NCBI GenBank assembly: GCA_002162955.1
Contig: MABD01000047.1
Location: 2,196 to 66,195, forward strand
Length of the DNA: 64,000 nt
Reading direction: 5' to 3'
Source of the DNA: Gammaproteobacteria bacterium 45_16_T64
GTDB taxonomy: Bacteria > Pseudomonadota > Gammaproteobacteria > Pseudomonadales > Ketobacteraceae
The position numbers and the translations under genes were made by a program. The number at the start of each line of letters is the position of its first letter. The stretch's first letter is position 1. The notes under the pieces are model-generated. The model worked only from the letters and a program-made list of their open reading frames with translations, was not told the DNA's origin and made no database searches. Positions 18,750 to 27,531 of the stretch are shown piece after piece.

Positions 18750-19102
18750 CTAACCACCTCTAATCGTCTATCAGCGCTTCCAGCAATCAGCCTTCTCACA
18801 TTGGGTGGCAAAACGATACAACCCTCAGAGGCGTCATCACGTGCATTATTACCGTGAATTCTAAAGAGCGTCCTACCATGTGCGTTATGCCCTACAGGAT
18901 CAAGGTTCATCACCGCTGGCCCAAGCGAGGAGTGCCTATACGACGTTCCAATGTCATACGTTCCTCTCAGTATGGGACCCACGTCTTCCCTATCTTCCAT
19001 ATCTGGATTGTCCCTACCGCCACCCGTTCCAGCGTAACCTTGACCCATATAAGCACCATTTAGACGGATCACACCACTACTTTGATCATATTCCCAAGCC
19101 AT
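18746..19102 (-). CDS. Tlde1 (DUF2778)-type L,D-transpeptidase-like effector
   Basis: A 118-residue protein that is essentially one Tlde1 domain. The N-terminus reads WEYDQSSGVIRLNG, a typical start for this family. The catalytic region is GRTLFRIHGNNARDDASEGC with H83 and C95, the His/Cys pair of L,D-transpeptidase-fold enzymes. Tlde1 proteins are type VI secretion effectors that cut or exchange peptidoglycan stem peptides in the target periplasm (known for the family). There is no signal peptide, as expected for a cytoplasmically loaded effector. GGGAG stands a few bases before the ATG. No hcp, vgrG, PAAR or other secretion gene is nearby, so delivery here is unproven. Confidence 0.78.
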   Translation of the reverse strand: MAWEYDQSSGVIRLNGAYMGQGYAGTGGGRDNPDMEDREDVGPILRGTYDIGTSYRHSSLGPAVMNLDPVGHNAHGRTLFRIHGNNARDDASEGCIVLPPNVRRLIAGSADRRLEVVR

Positions 19103-19366
19103 TTACTTCTCCCTACCGGTCAATACTGTCTATTAATCGTCCGCCGGACATCCCTTCGATACGTACAAAACAAATAGTACAATCTTTGCGATAAAAAAGA
19201 ACACTCTCTTATATTTAACACAAAGGATGAGAACCCCACCATAAAAAGCTAACACCCCCTGTAGGCGCGCAAATCTTTTGTGAATACTCAAAAATAAAAT
19301 GACAAAATTGGCAAAGTGCTGTGACAGGCTTTTACTCTTTGAGGCAAGAATGAGAAACAATAGGCG

Positions 19367-19394
19367 AAAAAAAAGCCCTGCCTAAGCAGAGCTT
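19367..19394 (-). terminator. Rho-independent terminator after tRNA-Leu
   Basis: Read on the minus strand, AGCTCTGC pairs with GCAGGGCT (eight pairs, one G-T) around a TTAG loop and is followed by eight T residues. It lies 66 bases beyond the tRNA 3' end. Confidence 0.85.
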
Positions 19395-19459
19395 CTTAAA
19401 CCTTGTAACCTATATGATATCTAGGCTAGCGGTTATCTATTAGATAAATCTAAAAGAGA

Positions 19460-19544
<85 letters not shown>

Positions 19545-19563
19545 ATATACATGCTCTTTCATT

Positions 19564-19595
19564 CCCTTCGTTATTAGAGGCTTGCCTCAGAAGGG
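19564..19595. repeat. Two-tier hairpin upstream of tRNA-Leu
   Basis: CCCTTC (19564-19569) pairs with GAAGGG (19590-19595), and inside it GAGGC (19577-19581) pairs with GCCTC (19584-19588). It lies just 5' of the tRNA and downstream of the receiver/GGDEF gene. No T run follows. It could help end transcription of that gene; function is not shown. Confidence 0.4.
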
Positions 19596-19671
19596 ATGCG
19601 TAGAATAACAGGAAACACCTGAAGATAAAGCTTTTTTTTATCTTTTTTGCATTTATTTTTATAGTAATCAA

Positions 19672-20883
19672 CTAGGTAGACGAAAGCACCGCAATCAGTT
19701 GCTGCTTCTGCTTGTCGTCCAATAACTTAAGCAGCGGCTCAATTCGCTGCATCATGACGGGTAGCTTTAATTTCACCACATCACTCTCGCCGGATTTAAG
19801 TTGTGCCAGCGCCTTATCGATAGAAATTGCCGCCATCGCACACGCTGCAGTATCTACGCTGCTTTCCGCCTGAGCTACGTCCTTATCGGCCTCAACAACC
19901 GCCTCACTCTCGGAGGCTTCGGGTTTACTCTGTTCAGCTAACGTAGGAATATCAGCTGTCTCTGGGCGTATAGCATGGACCTGGCCTGGCCCCTTTGTTA
20001 GCGCAACTGCTAATGCATCCTTGGTACCTTGCCATACATCATCATAAGTAGGCCGGCTATTCGAGGGGGGTATAAAAACCCCAATCGAAATCGAGATAGT
20101 GACGCTTTCTCCTCTCAACTTTGCTTTAAAAGAATCCACCACCTTACATATTCGTTCCGCAAGCTGAACTGCTCCGTCCGATTTCGCGGTCGGTAGCGAT
20201 ACCGCAAACCGCGCCAACCCCAGGCGTGCGACGGTATCCTCTTTTCTCACCGCCTTTACCAACACTTTCGCTATTTGCTTGATAACGCTTTCAGCAGCTA
20301 ATCGACCTATTTTGAGAAACAGGCCATTAAAATCATTGAGCTCAACCAGCATTACCGCCAAATCTTCTTTATGCCGGGACACAAATGATACATCTTGACC
20401 AAGTCGTTCTTGAAAATGTTGCTCATTGCCCAATTGAGTCAGCGCATCGACCTTGTTGTTACTCTGCAACACCTTCTTAGTTCGCTGATAATCGGCATGG
20501 GCCTGCGCACGTGCCCTTAGATCTGTGCTATTAAAAGGCTTAGTAATAAAATCAGTCGCGCCTTTTTCGTACGCTAACTGCTTCGCCTCATCGTCATTTT
20601 CTGCCCCCGTCACTACGATAACAGGTAAGTTCCGAATCCCTTCGTCTTGGCTTGTGCGGATTGTTTCCAACAGTTCATAGCCATTGAGATTTGGCATATT
20701 CAAGTCAGTAAACACCACTTGGATACTGTCGTCGTTACAGATTTGTTTCCAGCCCTCACGACCATCTTCCGCGACAACCACATCAAAATCAGCTCCCAAC
20801 ATTTTGACAGCTGACTTTCGCATCACCTTTGAATCGTCAATCAATAACAGACGAGGTTTAGCCTCATCAGCGGGCTCGGTCAT
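19672..20883 (-). CDS. Response regulator with a degenerate GGDEF domain
   Basis: A 403-residue protein. The receiver (about 10-125) is complete: acidic pair D16/D17, phosphoacceptor D60 in VVFTDLNMP, and K115 in FITKPF. The following domain (about 140-300) starts with DALTQLGN, as diguanylate cyclases do. However, the catalytic motif reads GLARF at 222-226 instead of GGDEF, so cyclase activity is very unlikely. It may sense or bind rather than make cyclic-di-GMP. A C-terminal extension of about 90 residues is acidic and then helical. ATG 20883 is chosen because it starts ten residues before the receiver; a GTG at 20931 would add 16 residues. Confidence 0.85.
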   Translation of the reverse strand: MTEPADEAKPRLLLIDDSKVMRKSAVKMLGADFDVVVAEDGREGWKQICNDDSIQVVFTDLNMPNLNGYELLETIRTSQDEGIRNLPVIVVTGAENDDEAKQLAYEKGATDFITKPFNSTDLRARAQAHADYQRTKKVLQSNNKVDALTQLGNEQHFQERLGQDVSFVSRHKEDLAVMLVELNDFNGLFLKIGRLAAESVIKQIAKVLVKAVRKEDTVARLGLARFAVSLPTAKSDGAVQLAERICKVVDSFKAKLRGESVTISISIGVFIPPSNSRPTYDDVWQGTKDALAVALTKGPGQVHAIRPETADIPTLAEQSKPEASESEAVVEADKDVAQAESSVDTAACAMAAISIDKALAQLKSGESDVVKLKLPVMMQRIEPLLKLLDDKQKQQLIAVLSST

Positions 20884-21032
20884 GAGTCGTAGAGCTCCCC
20901 AAATTTCATAGAAGTAGCCCAAAATTCGCACTTAAGTCATTGAGTGGGCATGAATAAACTAACTATAGACGAAAAATAGAGGATGGCACTCTTAGCACCC
21001 TGAATAGCCACTCAAGGTGCCAACCTAGTGTT

Positions 21033-21821
21033 CTAAGGTTTCTTGTAGAGTGCTCCTAGCTCCTTATCGAGCTGGTCTAGCCGGCTATTTACCTGTCGCC
21101 TGTGGGCATCAATAGCATTAACTGCTTGCTCTAAGTCCACCATTTGTTGTTGATACTGTCCACTCTTAAAAGTCTGTAATAACTTCTCCTGCTCCACCGC
21201 CATCGACTTGAGCATTTCATTCTCAACCTGCAAGCTCGCAATTTGATCAGTTAATACGAGAATCTCGCCCTGTAGTGCTGATTGTTTTTTAACTCGAGAG
21301 TCCAACTCATCTTGCAATTGGGCAACATTCAACGTCAATGCTGCTGCCGCTTTCCCTTGTTTACCTAGCTGAGTCTTTTGTTTTTTCACGCCCACCCCAA
21401 GGCTCGCAATCTTGTCTTTATTAATTTTGATCGCCTTCTTGTTCCGTTTATTAGACACATCCCATAATTTTCTAATTTCACTTCGTATCAAATTAATGTC
21501 AGCAGACACCTCCCCTTCAGTTTTAGAGGATGAGCGCTGCCTATCTTCCAGTTCAACCTTTAGTGTACCCAGCGCTGACTCAGAATCGCTCAATGCATCG
21601 TTCGAGCTATCGAGTTTTGCAGTCACCTGCTGAACCTGCTGCCACAAGTACCACCCCCCTCCTCCTCCAATAGCAACAACAAGGACCAACACCACGGAGA
21701 CAAAGGTTAGCGCCGAGCGGCTTCCACCGCCGTCAGAGCCACGCCGAGCCGCTGTTTTTTTAACCGACTGCTCTCGATGTGCAACATCCTCTCTTGAGGG
21801 TTTCATACTTAAATCACTCAT
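21033..21821 (-). CDS. Single-pass membrane protein with long coiled coil, unknown function
   Basis: A 262-residue protein. About 38 basic, Ser/Gly-rich cytoplasmic residues precede one transmembrane helix (about 39-63, with a GGGGG run). A long heptad-rich coiled coil follows from about residue 70 to 255. Sequence is low in complexity and rich in Q, K, L and E. The layout resembles HemX-like or cell-envelope scaffold proteins, but I cannot assign a family. The upstream 329 bases contain no gene. It reads in the same direction as the degenerate GGDEF protein, 149 bases downstream. Confidence 0.6.
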   Translation of the reverse strand: MSDLSMKPSREDVAHREQSVKKTAARRGSDGGGSRSALTFVSVVLVLVVAIGGGGGWYLWQQVQQVTAKLDSSNDALSDSESALGTLKVELEDRQRSSSKTEGEVSADINLIRSEIRKLWDVSNKRNKKAIKINKDKIASLGVGVKKQKTQLGKQGKAAAALTLNVAQLQDELDSRVKKQSALQGEILVLTDQIASLQVENEMLKSMAVEQEKLLQTFKSGQYQQQMVDLEQAVNAIDAHRRQVNSRLDQLDKELGALYKKP

Positions 21822-22150
21822 AACATCACTTCACTATTGTCTTTGCTACTAGAAATATCAACTCACAACCATTCTGCCGCTACGTTGCATAATTGCCGCT
21901 ATTATCGTTTATTTTTCAACGACTTTGTACCTTCAAAATAGGCGCCTTCGAATAAGGCCGACTAAACCCCCTTCTGTCATAGGGTCTTAATACAACGTGG
22001 TTACTATTGGACAACTACTCATCAACAGATTCAAAGAACACAGCAAATCCTTGCTAAGATAATTAGGTTTGGCTATGATCTCGGCCCGAGGGACTAAAGT
22101 ACACAACCAACGGAACTGCCTGTGATCATCACCATACGAGACATCAAGCT
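21822..22150. other. 329-base gap between divergent genes, with one promoter-like sequence
   Basis: No gene is seen. The left end is the leader of the coiled-coil protein gene. The right end holds a promoter-like pair described separately. Nothing else stands out. Confidence 0.4.
22051..22079 (+). promoter_or_regulatory. Candidate sigma70 promoter for the gene at 22151
   Basis: TTGCTA at 22051-22056 and TATGAT at 22074-22079 are separated by 17 bases, four of six matches to each consensus hexamer or better. Transcription would start about 65 bases before the ATG. Confidence 0.5.
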
Positions 22151-22510
22151 ATGGCAATTCCTGATAGAGACACGATACAAAAACTTTGGCGGATAAAAAA
22201 ACTGATTCGTGAAGAGTTTGACACGAGCATTTCTATTAGCCAAAAAAACCTCGACGTACTACTTTCTTCCTACCAACAGAAATCCCGAAACCCTCATCTT
22301 GTCGAACTCATTTCCGACATAACCTCGAACAGCCCTTCCGCCCCAATATTAGCTACGCCTATTTCCACACCGCCGTACCAAACATCTAAGACTCAATATA
22401 GGGGCCAAGAAACGAAATTAGAGGACATAGTACCTACCGCTAAACCCAAGAAAACAAAAAGAACCATCATCTACCGCGGCAGAATCGTAGAGCAAGAAGA
22501 ACCCATATAG
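22151..22510 (+). CDS. Small protein of unknown function
   Basis: A 119-residue cytoplasmic protein. The first 60 residues are helical and charged (IQKLWRIKKLIREEF). A middle part is rich in Ser, Thr and Pro, and the basic tail AKPKKTKRTIIYRGR is reminiscent of a nucleic-acid-binding region. It ends one base from the stop of the convergent epimerase gene. The 17-base-spaced promoter upstream and consistent codon use support a real gene. No family recognised. Confidence 0.55.
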   Translation: MAIPDRDTIQKLWRIKKLIREEFDTSISISQKNLDVLLSSYQQKSRNPHLVELISDITSNSPSAPILATPISTPPYQTSKTQYRGQETKLEDIVPTAKPKKTKRTIIYRGRIVEQEEPI

Positions 22511-22511
22511 A

Positions 22512-23510
22512 CTAGCCCGAACGTTGCTCCAGCAACCAACGCTCTGCATATTTACTAATGCTATCCTCGATCGTCATCACTGGTCGATAACCTAATTTTT
22601 GTCGCGCCTTTTCAATACTCAACGTCATTGAGCGAGCGGCAACAGACACCTTTATCGGTGTTATTGCTGGCTCCTTTTTACTCCCGACCAGATTGCACGC
22701 CCTCTCCGCTACCCAGCTAGAACCAAAAGCTAACGAATAGGGAACCATATGCGTTAACGCCGGTAATTCCAATGCAAAAAATAGATTATCAACCATACTC
22801 CAAAAGTTGATAGGCTGCGGATTCGCAATATTATACACCTCACCAAGTACTGCATCCGGTCCCAACACACACAAGTCCATTGCATGCATTAGGTTTTCCA
22901 CCGACGTCATACTCACTACATTACGGCCGGGCCCGACACGTTTCAGCTTTCCTTGTTGATGAGTGGATATTAAACGAGGAAAAAAGTGCACATCACCCAC
23001 CCCTACGACTAATCGGGGTCGCAAAGAGACTGTTCCTAACTGATCACAATGGGCTGCAGATACACGACATTCCGCTTGATACTTGGTCCTAGCATAATTG
23101 TCCGCAAATCGGGACGGAAGATAATCTTCTGTGATATTAAGATGATCTTTAAAATCGAAATACACGCTGGGTGTGGATAGGTTAACTAGCCGACTGACGT
23201 TACCTTTTTTGCACGCTTCAACGACATTCTGCGTTGTCACTACATTCGCTTGATAAAAACTATCGTAGCTCCCCCACACACCGGCTTGTCCGGCACAGTG
23301 CACCACCACATCCATATTTCGACAGATATGATTCACAAAATTTTCATCACGTAAGTCTCCATGATAAAAATGTGCCCCCGCCTGCTTAAACGTCTCGCCA
23401 GCAGAGGAATTTCGACCGCAACAAAATATCTCTAACTCACGGCGGCTACAAAGTTGCTTCACATACCTCTGACCGACGAACCCTGTCGCCCCCGTCACCA
23501 GTATTTTCAT
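22512..23510 (-). CDS. NAD-dependent epimerase/dehydratase (extended SDR)
   Basis: A 332-residue extended short-chain dehydrogenase. The nucleotide-binding motif is GATGFVGQ at 7-14, followed by YHGDLRD and VVHCAGQAGVWG. The catalytic Tyr and Lys are in NYARTKYQAE, where both Tyr residues have Lys close behind. The overall pattern resembles 3-beta-hydroxysteroid dehydrogenase-like members, so the substrate may be a sterol- or terpenoid-like alcohol, but this is unproven. ATG 23510 has GAGG six bases upstream. The gene begins 65 bases inside the end of the hydrolase gene, in another frame. Confidence 0.82.
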   Translation of the reverse strand: MKILVTGATGFVGQRYVKQLCSRRELEIFCCGRNSSAGETFKQAGAHFYHGDLRDENFVNHICRNMDVVVHCAGQAGVWGSYDSFYQANVVTTQNVVEACKKGNVSRLVNLSTPSVYFDFKDHLNITEDYLPSRFADNYARTKYQAECRVSAAHCDQLGTVSLRPRLVVGVGDVHFFPRLISTHQQGKLKRVGPGRNVVSMTSVENLMHAMDLCVLGPDAVLGEVYNIANPQPINFWSMVDNLFFALELPALTHMVPYSLAFGSSWVAERACNLVGSKKEPAITPIKVSVAARSMTLSIEKARQKLGYRPVMTIEDSISKYAERWLLEQRSG

Positions 23511-24360
23511 TTGTTACCTCATCAATAAAACGGGTTATCTTATTAACAAATCGTCGATGGTTTGGCATAACTGGTACGAAATCAAACACAGGGCGAACAT
23601 GCCCATATTTTTCCTCGACATGAATATCGACGGGGTGATCCACCAATAGCGCATTCTTAAACATTCGCTCTGCACTGCGACACGCAACCGTCTGATCTTT
23701 TCGGCCATGAATTAGACGCAAAGGAATCCCATTTTTCTTGAGATAATTGATCGGTTTCGCCTCAAAGAAATCATTCGGGTCAGCGACGGGCTGAAAAATA
23801 TCACTCATTAACGCCGAATTTTCAGCTTTAAAAGAATAAATCCCCGCAATACCAATGACTCCTTTAACCATCGAGGGTGAAAACCCAAACTCATTGGCAT
23901 AGGATTCATCCATCGGTACCAAACTTGCCAAATGAGCTCCCGCTGAATGGCCTATCATTACGACCCCAGACTCAGTATGAAAACCGTATTCTTGCCCTCT
24001 TACCTCTAGCCACGCTAAAGCCTGAGCAATATCATTAGCAAACTCGGGAAACCTTACCTCTGGAAACAAACGATAACCCACAACGGCCGTTGCAATACCG
24101 TGAGCCGCTAACGCCTGCCCGACATATGCGTATTCGTTCTTATGACCTGATCGCCAAGTTCCACCGTGTATAAATACTGCAAAACCGGTAGGTTTGCCCT
24201 TTCTAGGTAGGTAGATATCAAGCTTTTGACGTACATGCCCTCCATAGGGCACATTTTGCGTTTGAATACTATCGAATCGATACGTTGTGCGTCCCAGCCC
24301 CCAAAATACTGCTTGCTGAGTAGAATCCATTATTCTCTCGGCTATTGTTCGCTCAGCCAC
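23446..24360 (-). CDS. Alpha/beta hydrolase, carboxylesterase-like
   Basis: A 304-residue hydrolase. The oxyanion motif is FIHGGTWRSG and the nucleophile elbow is GHSAGAHLA. An acid residue is likely in LIHGRKDQTV and the His in EKYGHVRPV. This pattern matches hormone-sensitive lipase/kynurenine formamidase-like esterases. The start is taken at GTG 24360, which has AGGAG five bases before it. TTG 24378 and ATG 24330 are alternatives. Its 3' end overlaps the epimerase gene by 65 bases, so both are probably made from one transcript and may act on related compounds. Confidence 0.8.
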   Translation of the reverse strand: MAERTIAERIMDSTQQAVFWGLGRTTYRFDSIQTQNVPYGGHVRQKLDIYLPRKGKPTGFAVFIHGGTWRSGHKNEYAYVGQALAAHGIATAVVGYRLFPEVRFPEFANDIAQALAWLEVRGQEYGFHTESGVVMIGHSAGAHLASLVPMDESYANEFGFSPSMVKGVIGIAGIYSFKAENSALMSDIFQPVADPNDFFEAKPINYLKKNGIPLRLIHGRKDQTVACRSAERMFKNALLVDHPVDIHVEEKYGHVRPVFDFVPVMPNHRRFVNKITRFIDEVTNENTGDGGDRVRRSEVCEATL

Positions 24361-24447
24361 ATACTCTCCTCGCCTCAAAACACATCGTTATTAGCTCTCC
24401 AGTGTACAGAATATAGCTGATTAGACAATCATCGAAATAGCAGGGTA

Positions 24448-25023
24448 CTAATTAACTCCCAATACGTGCAAAGTGCCCGGCATGTACTGTGGCGTGAGCA
24501 AACTAACATCTCCATCAGGGGACACATAATAAGGCAAGAAAACAGCCAATTGATCCGGAAAACGGTGTTCCAATTCAATGCGAATACCAGCCTGCTTACC
24601 TCCGGTATCTTTTCGTATCGCGACAAAATCAACAAATATCGCCACCGCACGGTACTGCTTCTTCGCCGCCAGTTGCTCCAATGCCATTTTTAACGCCTTG
24701 ATTGTCTGACGAGGTGTCGGTTTGTCATCTTGCTTCGCAGGTACCCCTACCAACTTAATGTCACCGCTCACCTCCATCACTGCCGCATAAGGATAAAAAG
24801 TGCCTTCTTCCAGTAGCTGCTGACTGGCAATAAATATCGACGAATCCATTAAGCGCTGTAGCTCTGCCCTAGCCTCTATTTCCGTAACCGGGGCGATGGA
24901 TACTGCCGCAGGTGTCGCCTTTACATCACGTCCTTCCTCTGCCCACGCCATATCCATGACTAACAAAAGATACAGTGTCACTCCTAAGATCCAAAAATAC
25001 GATTTCTTCATTATTATTATCAC
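24448..25023 (-). CDS. Secreted protein of unknown function
   Basis: A 191-residue protein with a signal peptide ending in DMAWAEE, so it is likely periplasmic. The mature part holds a helical stretch ELQRLMDSSIFIASQQ, then a beta-rich region with AAVMEVSGDIKLVG and FVDFVAIRKDTGGKQAGIRI. The second half resembles proteins that present a mixed beta sheet, but I recognise no family. GTG 25023 has GAGGG upstream; ATG 25011 is the alternative. It reads the same way as the hydrolase gene 87 bases downstream. Confidence 0.6.
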   Translation of the reverse strand: MIIIMKKSYFWILGVTLYLLLVMDMAWAEEGRDVKATPAAVSIAPVTEIEARAELQRLMDSSIFIASQQLLEEGTFYPYAAVMEVSGDIKLVGVPAKQDDKPTPRQTIKALKMALEQLAAKKQYRAVAIFVDFVAIRKDTGGKQAGIRIELEHRFPDQLAVFLPYYVSPDGDVSLLTPQYMPGTLHVLGVN

Positions 25024-25206
25024 TTAACCCTCGCCAGTTACCTCTATATACTAGCCGCTATGCTCTCGACTGCCCACGTTGTCTGCTTTTTGACTAAAGA
25101 ACTCTAATGATTAATACTGCAAAGCATCCGTGAACGTACTGCATTTAGTTCCCTGATAAGTAACAATAATAATATCCAGCCTAACAAGGATAAGAACATA
25201 GCCACC

Positions 25207-27318
25207 ATGAGCTATCAATTTTTCAATAGCCTATCCAATCGTCTGTTTTTTGTTGTGCTCGTCACCTCGCTCATCCTAGGGTTAATGATAAGCAGTATTC
25301 AAATATTCTTAGATGTACGCAGTGCACAAGTCAATATAGAAAAACAGGCTCACAATTTGCTGGCAATGATGAAGGAGCCCGCCACGCAATCGGCCTACAA
25401 TCTTGACCGGCCCATGGCTGAACAAGTTGTAGAAGGTTTATTTCAAAATGAGGCGGTATTTTATGCCGCAATAAAAACGGAAACAGAGCCTTCATTGGCG
25501 GTAGGGAAGAAACCTCTTTCCGACTTTAAATACCGAGAACTCAGTAACCTCTTATTTGGTCAGAGCCTCTACTTTAGTCTCCCCCTGGAAGGCACCATTA
25601 AAACACGCCTCTCAGATCGGTCTGAGTATTTTACCGCTACTGCACATTATGGTGTGCTGGAAATCAATCTTGATCCATCCTATGCAACACTAGCATTAGC
25701 AGAACGAAGCTTTCGTATTATTTTTAGTGGGCTTTTGCAATCGACAACATTTGGCGTCGTACTCTACTTAATATTTCATGGCATGATTACGCGCCCCATG
25801 GCCAAAGTAACCACATCACTGGAATCCATTGACCCATTACAGCCAAGTCGCATTCAACTAGAAGCGCCAAGAGGCCATGAGTCTGATGAGATAGGTACGT
25901 GGATAAAAAACATTAACGGCCTTTTCTTAACGATTGAAAACCATAACAACCAACGGCGAGTCGCCGAGGCACATGTCGAGCGCCTAAGTAATTACGATAT
26001 GCTCACCGAACTGCCCAATCGAATGCTTCTCAACAAACGGATTGAGCAGTCTATCTTGGAAGCGGACCATCAAAATGCGATCTTTGCTGTACTATGGTGC
26101 GCACTGGATGATTTTAATTCGGTCAATTTATTACATTCATACAACGCCGGTGACCGCTTACTTCTATCGTTATCCGAGAGATTACAAAATGAAATGCAGT
26201 CCATCCAAACAATATCACGTATCGGCGGCGATATTTTTGCGCTAGTACTCCCCAATATCAGCACGCATCTGGAAGCCGCCAAAACAGCACAGCGGGTATT
26301 AGAATTAATTCGACGTCCTTTTCAGATTGAGGATATGCAATTAGCCATCACCGCATCGATTGGTATCAGCGTATACCCCCACGATGGCGCCACATCAGAT
26401 GAGTTGCTAAAACACGCAGAAAACGTCATGCAACTTGCCAAAGCGCAAGGTGGTAACCGCTATCAGTTTTTCGTCGAGAGCGTTGACCAAAAGATCAAAG
26501 ATACCAAACGTTTAGAGAAGTCTCTCACTGCAGCATTGAATGAAGAACAATTTTCACTATTATTTCAGCCGCAAATTAACCTAAGTACAATGAAAATTAG
26601 TGGCGCGGAGGCCTTAGTACGCTGGCACCACCCTGAAAAGGGCTTAGTCCCGCCGTCCGAATTTATCCCACTTGCAGAAAACAATCAGACAATTATTGCC
26701 ATTGGGAAATGGATTATCGATGAATCCTGCCGAGCACTTAGCCTATGGCACAACGCGGGGTTCCCTCACCTTACGGTTTCCATTAACGTCAGTGCCATTC
26801 AGTTACACCAATCCAACCTTATTCGTGTGTTGAAAGACGCAATCAAGAAGTACCAATTAGATCCAAGTACGCTAATTCTAGAAATCACCGAAACAGCCGT
26901 GATGTCCAATCTCGATGCAGCCATACGAATGCTAAAGCACATTAAGCAAATCGGCATTCAAATCGCTATCGATGATTTTGGGACGGGATATGCCTCACTT
27001 AACCACCTAAAACGACTCCCCTTCGATAAGGTTAAAGTCGACAAATCATTTATCGACGACATGTTAGAGGGGCCTGAGAATGCCACCATCGTCGGTGCAA
27101 TCATCAAACTAGGGCACAATCTAAATATGCAGGTTATTGCAGAAGGCACAGAAACCCTTGATCAAATTGAGTTTCTACAGAAGGCCCATTGCGACTTTGC
27201 ACAAGGTTATTACTATAGCCGCCCCGTCAATAGCAACGAAGTCATTACCTTGTTGCGTAAAGATAGTGATTCTGCACCCAACAGCAACCTCTTCCCCCTT
27301 AATCCGCCAGAGCATTAG
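25207..27318 (+). CDS. Membrane-bound GGDEF-EAL protein, probable cyclic-di-GMP phosphodiesterase
   Basis: A 703-residue protein. Transmembrane helices at about 10-32 and 170-192 flank a periplasmic sensor domain, and a HAMP-like segment follows. The GGDEF domain reads GGDIF from residue 340, with Ile for the Glu, so cyclase activity is doubtful. The EAL domain has E468 in GAEALVRW, then INVSAIQL, LEITETAVM and DDFGTGYASL, all key motifs of an active phosphodiesterase. It should therefore break down cyclic-di-GMP in response to a periplasmic signal, perhaps with GTP binding by the altered GGDEF domain as a modulator. Confidence 0.88.
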   Translation: MSYQFFNSLSNRLFFVVLVTSLILGLMISSIQIFLDVRSAQVNIEKQAHNLLAMMKEPATQSAYNLDRPMAEQVVEGLFQNEAVFYAAIKTETEPSLAVGKKPLSDFKYRELSNLLFGQSLYFSLPLEGTIKTRLSDRSEYFTATAHYGVLEINLDPSYATLALAERSFRIIFSGLLQSTTFGVVLYLIFHGMITRPMAKVTTSLESIDPLQPSRIQLEAPRGHESDEIGTWIKNINGLFLTIENHNNQRRVAEAHVERLSNYDMLTELPNRMLLNKRIEQSILEADHQNAIFAVLWCALDDFNSVNLLHSYNAGDRLLLSLSERLQNEMQSIQTISRIGGDIFALVLPNISTHLEAAKTAQRVLELIRRPFQIEDMQLAITASIGISVYPHDGATSDELLKHAENVMQLAKAQGGNRYQFFVESVDQKIKDTKRLEKSLTAALNEEQFSLLFQPQINLSTMKISGAEALVRWHHPEKGLVPPSEFIPLAENNQTIIAIGKWIIDESCRALSLWHNAGFPHLTVSINVSAIQLHQSNLIRVLKDAIKKYQLDPSTLILEITETAVMSNLDAAIRMLKHIKQIGIQIAIDDFGTGYASLNHLKRLPFDKVKVDKSFIDDMLEGPENATIVGAIIKLGHNLNMQVIAEGTETLDQIEFLQKAHCDFAQGYYYSRPVNSNEVITLLRKDSDSAPNSNLFPLNPPEH

Positions 27319-27531
27319 TTTTCAGCCTAAGTCCTTATATTTGAAACAAATTCTCACATCTTGCAATAACACAGGTAAATCAACAAGTTAAGATCTACAG
27401 CGTATACCTATTTTACAATAAGTGTGTGGTGTATATCAACAAATTGGCCCTCGGAGCCCGTTCAAGGTAAAATCCCCCACGACTTTGGGCAAAGCCCCTA
27501 ATTAATAGATAGTTTAAGAAAGGTAAACAGA

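Noticed and set aside
24429-24650. Short minus-strand frame beside the secreted protein gene
   Set aside because: It overlaps the secreted-protein gene in another frame and has no signal or family features.
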